NCBI GenBank assembly: GCA_027575765.1
Contig: JANBPT010000066.1
Span: 1 to 64,000, forward strand
Origin: Tieghemiomyces parasiticus
Lineage: Eukaryota; Kickxellomycota; Dimargaritomycetes; Dimargaritales; Dimargaritaceae
Reading direction: 5' to 3'
DNA: 64,000 nt
Below the pieces are notes generated by a model. The model was not told the DNA's origin. It saw nothing but the letters and a program-made list of their open reading frames with translations, and did not search any database. Positions within the stretch are counted from its first letter, which is position 1. The number at the start of each line of letters is the position of its first letter. Position numbers and translations under genes: made by a program. Positions 1 to 9,531 of this stretch are shown one piece after another.

Positions 1-2
1 AT

Positions 3-76
3 GATTCCATGGTGTAGTCGGTTATCACGTCTGTCTAACACACAGACGGTCGCCGGTTCGAATCCGGCTGGAATCA
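3..76 (+). tRNA. tRNA-Val (anticodon AAC)
   Basis: A 74-base cloverleaf can be folded by eye. The acceptor strands GATTCCA (3-9) and TGGAATC (69-75) pair fully, with discriminator A76. The anticodon stem TCTGT/ACAGA closes the loop CTAACAC, giving anticodon AAC, which reads GTT (valine). The T arm holds the B-box-like GGTTCGAATCC. A T-run at 85-90 is a good Pol III terminator. The gene begins two bases into the window, so its upstream context is unseen. Confidence 0.93.
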
Positions 77-1567
77 GACCGTTATTTTTTATTTTTTTCA
101 CTGTATTGACTGGGCATTGGAGGATTTTTGAAATGTTTACTTTGTAAATGAAGTATGCCTGGCGGCTGTACCTTGAAGATTTTATATATACATGATGATT
201 TATGATACATCAGAATAATTTATGTACCAGATAACCAGTGGAAAATTGCTATTTACTTTGCCAATAACCCTCAGACTGTATGTTGATTGTATATTTTCAT
301 ATATCCCAACCCCAATTAGGGTAGAATCTTACCATTCCTATTTTCTATTTACTTTAACAACCACTTACCAATTATAGTCACCAGGATAGCCCTTGCCCAG
401 GGCACCCATTAACTTGAATCTTAAAGCTTGTTACCATTACAGGCCACATTACCATGTGTAAGCACCCTGATTGTTAATTTGAGATTATTCCTTACACTTT
501 TTAAATTATGAATTTCCAGTTTGTAACATAGCTGTGCAACCCCTTGATTGGATCCCAGTGGTCCCTACTGGACTGCTCTTTACTAGTATTATAGACTAAG
601 GGAGTAAAAGGAAACAATGACCAGTGTTAAACCTGTTGCCATTGCCATACTAACACCATTTCTTCCAGCATTGCTGTACTCACCTACTGCAGCAACCACG
701 GGTGTAATGACCTTGCTACTTGGATCTATAAAGCTTTCTTGCATCAAACAGTATAGTGTGTATTTGCCACCAGTGAGTTTAGCCCCTTCCCCAGCATACA
801 TGCCAAACATAAGGTAAGGTGTGGTGATTGGGAACCACCACATTAGATTTTCCCAAGGTAAAGTCCAAGTCTACTATTTCAGAACCATAAATTCTGTGAT
901 AGTAGAAAAGCCTTTTGGTTGTGGTGATTGGGAACCACCACATTAGATTTTCTCAAGGTAAAGTCCAAGTCTACTATTTCAGAACCATAAATTCTGTGAT
1001 AGTAGAGTAGCCTTTTGGTTATGGTATTAGACTTGGGCCTAATATCAGCACAGTGTCTGGTTGAAGAAGATGGGAAAAATGGAGATGAGTCATGCCAAGA
1101 CTCAAAGGAACCTCAGAGAACAATAAACAGGTCTGGGTAGCCATCTAAGCACCAATAAGACATCAGGATGGATGAGCAAGGGAGAGGGAGAGGAGGAGAG
1201 GGAAATGTGGTGAATTCACCACATCTTCCGTAGCAACTTTTCCTGGATATCTATTTGATAGAGCACCCTCCCATGGCTCAGAGAGCTACATTGACTTGCT
1301 AACCTTGCTAAATAACTGGTCACTTGGAAAATAATCATTATATTGATTAACCATTGGATACTTTGGCCAACAAATAGAAATGTACATATGCATTGGAGGC
1401 AACAACTGTGGGCCAGTCTACCACTTACAAGGACATTGCTCTTTCTGCCATTCCAGACAAGGGAGAAGATAATGGTGGCAAACTGATTAGTGCAAGATAT
1501 TGACTAATCAAAGTGCACTATATAGTATTTCTAAGAAATTGGGACAATGGTTGCCACTGATTTTTCA
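77..1567. other. CpG-poor, AT-rich gene-free stretch with tandem repeat
   Basis: No open frame here looks like a protein gene. The sequence is AT-rich and has about four CpG dinucleotides in 1.5 kb, far fewer than the rest of the window. It contains the 100-bp tandem repeat at 821-1020, listed separately. It reads as old, decayed intergenic or transposon-derived DNA between two Pol III genes. Confidence 0.7.
821..1020. repeat. Tandem duplication of a 100-bp hairpin-bearing unit
   Basis: Two adjacent units, 821-920 and 921-1020, each exactly 100 bases, differ at only a few positions. Each starts with a short inverted repeat (GTGGTG...ACCACCAC). Each ends with a longer one in which CTACTAT...ATAGTAG flanks CAGAA...TTCTG. 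A third copy lies at 2094-2193. No protein is encoded. Unit identity is high although the surroundings look decayed, so the duplication is recent or corrected by conversion. Confidence 0.9.
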
Positions 1568-1684
1568 GTTGCGGCCATCTGTTGACGTGAAGCACCGTAT
1601 CCCGTTAGATCTGCGAAGTTAAGGGCCAATCAGCCGATTTAGTACTAAGGTGGGTGACCACTTGGGAATAGTCGGTGCCGCAAC
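1568..1684 (+). rRNA. 5S ribosomal RNA
   Basis: The 117 bases have 5S hallmarks: terminal stem GTTGCGG/CCGCAAC, the opening GCGGCCATC, the conserved block GATCTGCGAAGTTAAG (part of the internal Pol III promoter), then TAGTACTAAGGTGGGTGACCAC and CTTGGGAATA. A run of six T at 1685-1690 follows immediately as terminator. It is an isolated copy outside any rDNA unit, as in many fungi with dispersed 5S genes. The 3' part of the block reads AAGTTAAGGGCC rather than the more usual AAGTTAAGCAGC, so a slightly degenerate or variant copy is possible. Confidence 0.9.
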
Positions 1685-1690
1685 TTTTTT

Positions 1691-2531
1691 ATTTCCTCAG
1701 GTGACTACCAACTCCACCTAGGATTAGTGTTACGACATGCAATTAATACAACTTGGATATAATGAGCTTAGTAGTACCCAGAAGCAAGGTGCAAAAATCA
1801 CTCTCCAGATTCAGAGTTACTAATGCGCTAATTTCGTCTATTGTAGAGGCAAAACCTGGGTGGTGAATGTATTGACATTACCTGCCATGGCAGCCACTTA
1901 ACTCAGGGTAACATTGCAAAGGTTGGGATGACTAAAACAATGGTTACTAAAGGATGTAACCTCTAAGACAGTAGACTAGGCTCTAGGATTGTTCAGCACC
2001 AAGTCTAGACCATAGTACAGATATTCAGGTGTCTCTAGGAGGTCAGTTGAGCATCCCTATGACCATAGGTAGTATAACCAAAAAGTATAGAGTGTGGTGA
2101 TTGGGAACCACCACATTAGCTTATCCCAGGGTAAAGTCCAAATCTACTATTTCAGAACCATAAATTCTGTGATAGTAGAATAGCCTTTTGGGTATGGTAT
2201 TAGACTTGGGCCTAATATCAGCACAGTGGTCTTAATGTAAATAATATGGGACCGCAATGGTGTCCCAACTATGCAGAAATACATAAGGAAAATGTAGAAG
2301 AGGAAATAATAGGAAAATATAACTGCCAAGCCCTTGCATACCAGTGTGGGCTTACTTCTTATACTTGTGTGCAGGGAAAGGACCTACATACTCCTGCATA
2401 TTACCTGTAACCTTAAAATTTAGGTGGCCTTTCCTCCTAAAGGGGATTAGCCATTATTTACATTTCTCCAGTATTGGTGCATCTGCTAGATGCTTTTAAG
2501 AGGCAAAGTAGGTGTCTGCACCACAAAAAAT
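1691..2531. other. CpG-poor gene-free stretch
   Basis: Only about four CpG occur in roughly 840 bases, and no plausible protein gene is visible. It carries the third copy of the hairpin unit with a 35-base tail shared with 1021-1055. Confidence 0.65.
2094..2228. repeat. Dispersed third copy of the hairpin unit plus 35-bp tail
   Basis: Positions 2094-2193 repeat the 100-base unit of 821-1020 with a few substitutions. Positions 2194-2228 repeat 1021-1055 (ATGGTATTAGACTTGGGCCT and on) almost perfectly. The shared block is therefore at least 135 bases, and the tandem copy at 821 arose by duplicating only its first 100. Same orientation as the other two copies. Confidence 0.9.
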
Positions 2532-3010
2532 TGTAAAGTGGACCAGGATCTGGCAGCTGGTCCCACTTACATAAGAACCCCTAATGCAGTTTAGGGAGTT
2601 CTGAAATATGCAGTAAGGACTGAGGTTCCCAAATCTGCAATGCAAATGAAAAATGGGATACTATTGATGGAGTTGCCAGAAAAATAGAGTCTATAATGTG
2701 CAACAATAAACAAGCTTAAGAGAATGCTGGTACTAGTTTTACTAAAAGGATAATACCAATAGACGGCACTATGGGGTATAATAATTGGGAAATGCTGCCA
2801 GGCCTTGTGTTGCATACTTGGGCCCAGATTTTATACTACTGTGTTATAGGGATCTACTGGACTATTGGTGGAGCACCTGGCTAGGCCTCCATCACTTTGG
2901 GACCTCTCCCAGAGGTTGCCCAGTTGTTTGTCATGCTTTCCTTTTATTGGAGCAATAGGCGCAGCCCATTACAACTCCTCAAAGGTAGAAGCCATACTCA
3001 GCTTGACAAA
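2532..3010. repeat. Dispersed ~480-bp repeat, copy 1 (CpG-decayed)
   Basis: This segment aligns along its length with 4018-4490. Both begin TGTAAAGTGGACCA and share blocks such as TTGTGTTGCATACTTGGGCC and CCTCTCCCAGAGG. Where copy 2 has CG, this copy often has CA or TG, for example CCGGGCC against CCAGGCC, and AGCCGTGCTCGG against AGCCATACTCAG. It probably represents a solo LTR or a non-autonomous mobile element. No coding capacity is seen and the end points are approximate. Confidence 0.8.
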
Positions 3011-4017
3011 ATGCAAAGGTTACCTAGATATTTGACCCTAAGGTCCAATATTTTAGCAACCTATGACACAATCTTAATTATCAGAAGGGGCAAGCTTCAT
3101 TGAGGTAGAATTAATAAGTAACAGGCAGTGGACACAAGAAACAGGGAATACCCAAAAGGGTGCCTGGAGGTAAGGCAGGGTAAAACGCTCCCAGAACATA
3201 GAAGGGCAGAAGTTCTGACCTTAAATATAAGTTTGTCTTTGAGGTACCAAATCAGTTGCTTTTGGTTGCCTTAGTTATTTAGGCTGGTGGAATACTTTGG
3301 CAACCTCCAAAATGAAACACTGAGAATCCAAATGTCTGAAACATCAAAAATCAAAAAATATGGAACCTAAGTCATGAGGAATCAGGCCCCTCATTGGTGG
3401 GAGAAATGGCCTGATTGCATACTCTAAAAGTATTGGCTTCCCCATGGCTTGGAAGATGCATTTAGCTTTCCCTGATGGGTTTGCCAACACATACATGTCT
3501 TAGTAGATCATTCTAACTGTGATCCATCCATCACGCGTCTTCAGGAGGCCGAATGGAGTGAGGACTCCACATCAATGTAAAGTGGACCAGCCCACACAAC
3601 CACAACTATATATCACAACTCTTTTATCAGTCACTACCTATTCTAAAATCGGGTCCGTATAAGGACTAAAAAGGCTTCATCACTTGTAATGAACCTGTTG
3701 CCAAGTCTGCGCCATTGTTAACAGGAAGTCATTTTGAGTCAATGCTATACAACCAATTTCAACCACTATTATAGTTCAACCATTTAAATCATTCAATCTG
3801 GTGCCTAGCAATAAACTTCAGTTCTATCTTGACTTCTGACCTATTAGCATCTGCACTAATAGTTTAAACCTTGAAACTGTATGTACACGCTCACCAATGG
3901 AATTATCCATCTATTTTGACTCTACCGTCTGCTCGATTGCTGCCCCCAATATTCACAACATTGTCATTTAATTTTTCTTTTTCTTACCCATGTTATGCGT
4001 ACCGCTCACATCAAAAA
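3011..4017. other. Gene-free spacer between repeat copies
   Basis: CpG-poor up to about 3560, then normal CpG density. A short third match to the start of the dispersed repeat (TGTAAAGTGGACCA) occurs at 3570, but the similarity stops after it, so it is a fragment. No protein gene or RNA gene is recognised. Confidence 0.6.
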
Positions 4018-4490
4018 TGTAAAGTGGACCAATATCTGGAGGTTGGTCCTGCTTTTGAAAGAACCTCCAAGACAAAGTGGAGAGTTCAGAAATACGCAGT
4101 CGGAGCGGCTGTATCCGAATCTGCAATCAGAAGAGAAGTAGGTCAACTATTGACGGAGAAAACCTAAAAAGAAAATCTATAAATGTATACCAACAAACGA
4201 GCTTTAAGAAATATTGGTATGATTTTCTACTAGCGAAATAGCGCCAACGAATGGCACTATGGGACGAGATACAAAAAAGCTGCCGGGCCCTGTGTTGCAT
4301 ACTTGGGCCCGACTTATATACTATGACTATAATAAATGATCTACGGTTATTGGTGGAGTGCCTGGATAGGCCTCTGTCTCATCCGGGCCTCTCCCAGAGG
4401 CCGGTTGGTTACTTTTTTGTCTTTTCTTTGTGTGTATAGGCGCGGCCTACTAAAACTCTTCAAAGTCAGAAGCCGTGCTCGGCTTCACAA
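4018..4490. repeat. Dispersed ~470-bp repeat, copy 2 (CpG-rich), ending beside tRNA-Gln
   Basis: Homologous to 2532-3010 in the same orientation but still rich in CpG, so younger or unmethylated. It begins TGTAAAG and its last shared bases (GGCTTCACAA) lie about nine bases upstream of tRNA-Gln. Several retrotransposon families (Ty1, Ty3, some Dictyostelium elements) insert just upstream of tRNA genes, which would fit an LTR-like element. TSDs are unconvincing. Flanks read CAAAAA and CAAGAA. Confidence 0.75.
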
Positions 4491-4499
4491 GAATATCGG

Positions 4500-4571
4500 G
4501 GTTGCATGGTGTAGAGGTTATCACTCGGGATTTTGATTCCCGCAACCCGAGTTCGAATCTCGGTGCGACCT
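4500..4571 (+). tRNA. tRNA-Gln (anticodon TTG)
   Basis: The acceptor strands GGTTGCA (4500-4506) and TGCGACC (4564-4570) pair with one T-G wobble. The anticodon stem CGGGA/TCCCG closes the loop TTTTGAT, giving anticodon TTG, which reads CAA (glutamine). The T arm contains GAGTTCGAATCTC. A T-run at 4575-4580 can terminate Pol III. No intron is needed. The repeat copy ending at 4490 sits directly in its 5' flank. Confidence 0.93.
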
Positions 4572-4902
4572 TCATTTTTTGCCTATGGCGACATCCGACT
4601 TGAGTTCGCAGTCGCCACAGTTTGAGTGTTCCGCAGATGTCCCCTAGCTGGGTATTTGCGTACTAGGCCACTGGCAGAAGCTTGCCGTCTCTTTCATACC
4701 ACAGCAACGGCGACTATCGTTATTGCGAAGCCTCTAAACCATTGGTTCTAGTGAGAATTGTTGCCGACCGGATGCTTCGCTGGTGGGAGCTTTACCCCTA
4801 TTCTTCAGCTTTTAAGGTGTCTTGGTCTGTCGTCCACGAATCGCTGGTACTCTTAGACGTAGTTGCTGACTTTCTCAATAGCAAAGTCCCCTTTTTTCCA
4901 CA
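4572..4902. other. Intergenic, upstream of SMYD-like gene
   Basis: Short gap holding the tRNA-Gln terminator and presumably the promoter of the gene starting at 4903. A pyrimidine-rich patch (CCCCTTTTTTCC) directly precedes that start codon. No other feature is seen. Confidence 0.5.
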
Positions 4903-7900
4903 ATGTCAAAGGAAGATTCCTCCCACCTGCCTTGGGTCGAAATGCAACAAGGCGTCTCGGAGGCCATGAATCTCAGCGTAGCTGTCGGCTCGACGAACGT
5001 TCCGGTCTCCTCTCAAGAAATCGGTCCAGCCATCCCAAGCAGCCAGGTAAGGGACCAGCATGAGCCGCTGTGTATAGCCCGATGAGATGAGTCAACCGGT
5101 GTTAATACACATTACTCAGCGCCCAACACGACGACGAAGATTGTTAATATCCCCGGTCGGTAGGAGTATAGTGAATGGCACATCAGCCCGATAGCTTATC
5201 GTACATAGGTCTTGGCTCATCGCATACGTACGTCCTTTGCAACACTCTTGTTACAGACAACGCCCGAGCAGACCCCCGGCGTGTATCATTTATCCGAGTC
5301 GGGCGAGAATAGTCCAAATGCCAACGCGGCCGCCATGGTGCTAACCTGGGATATTCCTGGTGATTCCGGGGCATTTGAGGTTAGGCAAACGTACCAGGGT
5401 GAGCGCGGACTTTATGCACGGCGGCCTTTAAAGCCAGGTAAGATTTCCTAGTGGTTAACGTATTAAGAACGCTTACCCAAAGAAGTCAAGCTCTTGTAAA
5501 CTAGCGCCATCTTTTCCCAATATTATTGGGTTGTGATTGACTGCATTGCCAGGCTTACCAGTAGATACTGACCGCCTGAACTATGTTTCTGCTTCTGTAT
5601 CGTTTAACCACGCCAGGCCACCTCTTACACGATGAGCCCATGAAGGCCCTGGTCCTCCGGGAAGATATTCTTGACCAACGTTGCAGTTTTTGCGGTGTAG
5701 ACAACTGCAAACTACTACGGTGCTCCGCATGCAAAATAATCCACTACTGCCAAAAGGTATGTAATCTAGTAGATTTCGATTGGCCCCCATTCTCCCCCCT
5801 TTTTTTCTAACCCACGGCTCATGGCCCGTAGTAACAAGCGATACCAGGATTTCGGTCAAACTGACGCGCTCTTCCCTCCAATTGATCACCGTGGCTTACT
5901 GACTGCAGAGTTGTCAGTCCCAAGATTGGCCGAGTCACCGTGGCGAATGCGCCTTCTTGAAGGCAGCCGGCAAATCCGTACCTGTACCCACCCGGCTACT
6001 CTGTCGCATTTTAACCGACAGGAAACGTGTACCACCATTGGTAAGATCTAGCTGGTAATTACTTTACTGGTGCTGACAGTGCCTTGATTCAACCGGCGTG
6101 GGACTCAAACTGCTGCGATATTTATTATCGCATATCTGGCCTCCATGTTTTTACTGTTTTCAATGATTCACTTTGCCTTGCCTGGGAAAATGTAGCTCGA
6201 CAGCCTGGAGCCGCTACATGACAGTAAGTGAGGGGAGGAACAGGAGATTGACACCGAAAAAAACACACTTCCCATCATGACTAGCATGGGTAGCTTTCCT
6301 ATGACTCGAGGCCTACGTGTGTCAAAGAGACTTTACATGGATCAATTTGTATTGGTAGCACGCCGTAGGCCCTTCATGTCGGTGACAGCCGACCCGCGAA
6401 TAGCTCACTCCGAGCGTAACTAACGGACCACGCTCAATTTCTCGCTCGCACCGACTGTTCTACCGAAATGACCGCCCAGATCTGGCTCGGCAGCCCTCTA
6501 AGCTTGTGGACCAAGTGAAGGAACAACTCAGAGCGGCGATGCGGTATCTGGTCGGTGCCGATTCGGGTATAACCTTGGATCGGGTCGTCAGATATTATTT
6601 CAAAGTAAGCCGGCATTCCCCGACCCCTAAACTTTACGATCGAATTCGCCAACCGGGTGTGGTTATGGCGGGTTACCAAGATGACAATGCTATGTAACTG
6701 GAGAACACGCAATCTGACCCGTTTTCGCACCACCGACCACGCCACCACCCTATACTATCTGCCTGCGGCCACATGTGCTCCCCATTTTGCGCACCTGGCG
6801 TAGATCACCACCAACGGGTTCGGCTGGACCGACTACGACCTCATCGCCTTCGGCACCGCATTTTTACCGACCCTGGCCCTCCTCAACCACAGCTGCGAGC
6901 CGAATTGTGCGGTGGTGTGCCACGGACGCCGGGCCACACTGCGAGCCCTTAAACCTATCAATGTGGGCGATGAGGTAAGGAGCCCAGAACCTCCACATTA
7001 GGGTGGCTTGGCGCTAGGACGATCCAGTCACCGCAGCTCGTCGCCAGAAGGGGCGGCGGGGAGGAGATGCGTGGACAATACCTCCTAACCGATGCCGTCG
7101 GTCCTTTAACCTGGGCGTCTCATTTGTTATTCTGCATCCCGCCATGCGTCCCTCCCCTTCCGCTCGCAGTTGACCATCTGTTACGCAGCCCAGACCGAGC
7201 CGACACCTTGGCGACGGGAGTACCTCAAGGAAGTGTACCACTTCCATTGCCGCTGTCCGCTGTGTGCTGCTAGAGCTGTAAGTGAAAAAAAAAGCAACGC
7301 CCAGGAACCCCGGGCGATGTGACAAAAGGGCCACTTTGGCAAGCGCCGCACGCTTACTTTCCGGACTGGCTGAGCTGTAACCAATCGGTGAGCCTGGCGA
7401 TGTGAACTATGCAGCTGAATCAACGTATCAGCTCACTTAATCCTTCAGCACCTTGCCTCTCCGCATTTTTATACCAAGTATGACATCCTCAAGACCTCGT
7501 TCCGCTGTCCAAACCACGGCGATCTCGATGGACCGCTGCCGGTAGATATTAGACGTAAGAACCACCATAGTCCCTCCCCATACATAATCGGTACCGCCGC
7601 TCACGGACGAACTGGACCTGAGTTAACGACATAAATCCAGCAGATCGCTCTGCCACGGTTGACGCCCTTCTGTCGTGCGCATAGGGTTCAGGTGAATCCT
7701 ACACAGGCCATCTAACGGGCACCCACCTCTATCTTGATCACAAATTGACCTGGCAGGTCACGGGCTCCACTGTCCTGAATCCTATGTTATCCAGCGATGC
7801 ACCATCTGCGGCCATCAGCCCACCCTGGAAAACCTGATGGACCGAGAAGAATGGCTAGGGGTCTTGAACATGCTTAGGTCAAAAAGGTGGGCTAATGCCA

Positions 7901-8553
7901 CCGCCGGTAAGTTTGGACTGGGCGGCCAGCAGTTGCCGGTGAGCCAAAGGGGCGATACCAGATGTGATCGTATTCGAACGGCATCACGCAGATGTATGGC
8001 TGCTCCTGACGCTCGTGCCACGTGTAGCCGACTAATGAATGACTTCATTGCACCGCCAATATACACTCCCTCTATGACGCACCATACCGCCCGGCCGGTT
8101 GAACATTATATTCTCGCCAACCTACGTTGCTTGAGTGATCCAGAGGAATGGCTGCGATGGGCGCGTATAATCTGGCGAGGCGTATCTCGTTGTACCCTAT
8201 CTACTCACCATCTTCAGCTTGACGCCGCAAATACTTTGTTGCACGCGTTGGCGACGAACCTGACCCCCGGTGCTCCTGATCTGCGGCAAGAGGCGCTGGC
8301 AGTTGCGGCCAAGCTCGGCACTGCCTTGCGTGCCGTGCTCCCGTGCGAATCACCGCTGCACGCAGCCCACGTCTACTTGACGATGCGGCTCATGCTGTCC
8401 GGTAGCCAGCCTCTGGATGACTCGCAGGTGGAATTAATCCGGCAATTCCTACCACGCTTTGAAGTCATCTACGGGCCCAATAGTCGGCCCTGTCGCGAGG
8501 CGAACGAGGCACTGATGGAGTATCGCATGCTTGGTATATCGCTAGGCCGATGA
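4903..8553 (+). CDS. SMYD-type SET/MYND domain protein (predicted lysine methyltransferase)
   Basis: Ten exons join in phase: 4903-5046, 5257-5437, 5617-5756, 5909-6040, 6196-6223, 6480-6604, 6804-6974, 7170-7277, 7449-7554, 7757-8553. They encode about 643 residues; all nine introns are GT-AG, 152-256 bases. The order is that of the SMYD family. A split SET start (GERGLYARRPLKPG) is followed by a MYND zinc finger (CSFCGVDNCKLLRCSACK, then HYCQK across the exon 3/4 join and a later GEC). Next come the SET core LLNHSCEPNCAVV, a post-SET CRCPLC and a helical C-terminal region. NHSC-PN is the AdoMet-binding signature, so activity is plausible. Substrate unknown (histone or other lysines). It is longer than typical SMYD proteins (about 430-490). 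A donor-like GTAAGT at 7907 has no in-phase acceptor nearby, so I read through it. It converges on LYS9. Confidence 0.87.
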
Positions 8554-9531
8554 ACGCGAACGTACCTCGGCGCGAGTCTAACAGGAGGCCCACGGACTGT
8601 AACCGAAGGGCCCACCGCGCGAGAGACCTCTTGGCCCAAAGGAGTAGCCTTCCCTATCAGGGAGGAGGAGCGGAAACCAGGTCCCCCCCCACTACACTAA
8701 ACGGTTTCTCGTTATGCGTAAACTCACGGGTTGAAATCGTATGAACTGTCTATTCGCTAAATGTGCAATAAATTCATATTTCAGCTTAGTCCACTCGCCA
8801 TTTGACACCCCCTTGGTCTTCACTGCCCATGCGCTCTCTTCCCCCCCCCGGGCGGCGCACCCCTCGTCATCAGGCCAAACTACAGACTGAAATTCAGCAT
8901 TGCTGTACGCGTAAGTGAGGTGATTACCAGGACGTGGCCTAGACCACTTAAGCGACTCGAACCTCACCGGGCCAAGCAATCACTGTCAGGTAGGAGTTAG
9001 TGAGTCTAACGCGTGGTTGGGATACCAGCTACCGGTGGTTGGCCACCAGGTACGGGTGGCGTTAACTGTAGGTGGTAAAAGCAACAGGGTTTGCGTTAGT
9101 ACGTCCTATACGTTGGAACAGTTGTGCATGGACAGTGACGAAGCGGAGGATCGTCACAAGTGACACTGGTAGATCGGCGACGCGTCGGTATACTAAACCA
9201 GCAACCATGGTACCTACCCTTTACTTTGCCTCGGACTATACTTCCCCCCAGCCTATTATTTTATTGGCCAGAGTATCCCGCTTTCCATACCAAGGTACGC
9301 CAGCGGGGGGCGACGGGCATCGGAAGTACTGCAGCACACCCCGCTGGATTAAGCAAACCCATCGGCCATTTAACCACCAAAAAAAACCCTCGCTTCACAT
9401 TTTTGCGTGCTAGGCTTGGCAAGTTTAATTGCTTTGGTAGTAAAAAGCGAGTGATGATGATCAAGGCAACGGAAATGAACATTTTTAAAGAGGGTGGGAC
9501 CCTCACCAACCATGATGACTCGGGATAATGC
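8554..9531. other. Convergent intergenic region
   Basis: Lies between the 3' ends of the SMYD-like gene and LYS9. An AATAAA at 8767-8772, about 215 bases past the first stop, could serve as its poly(A) signal. Overlapping open frames near 9072-9528 have no recognisable features and differ in frame, so I do not call them. Confidence 0.55.

Noticed and set aside
7907..8100. GTAAGT donor-like site inside the last SMYD exon.
   Set aside because: No nearby acceptor restores the frame, and the frame is open through to 8553.
9072..9528. Overlapping frames on both strands downstream of LYS9.
   Set aside because: No domain-like blocks, mixed frames, and the position fits convergent 3' regions.
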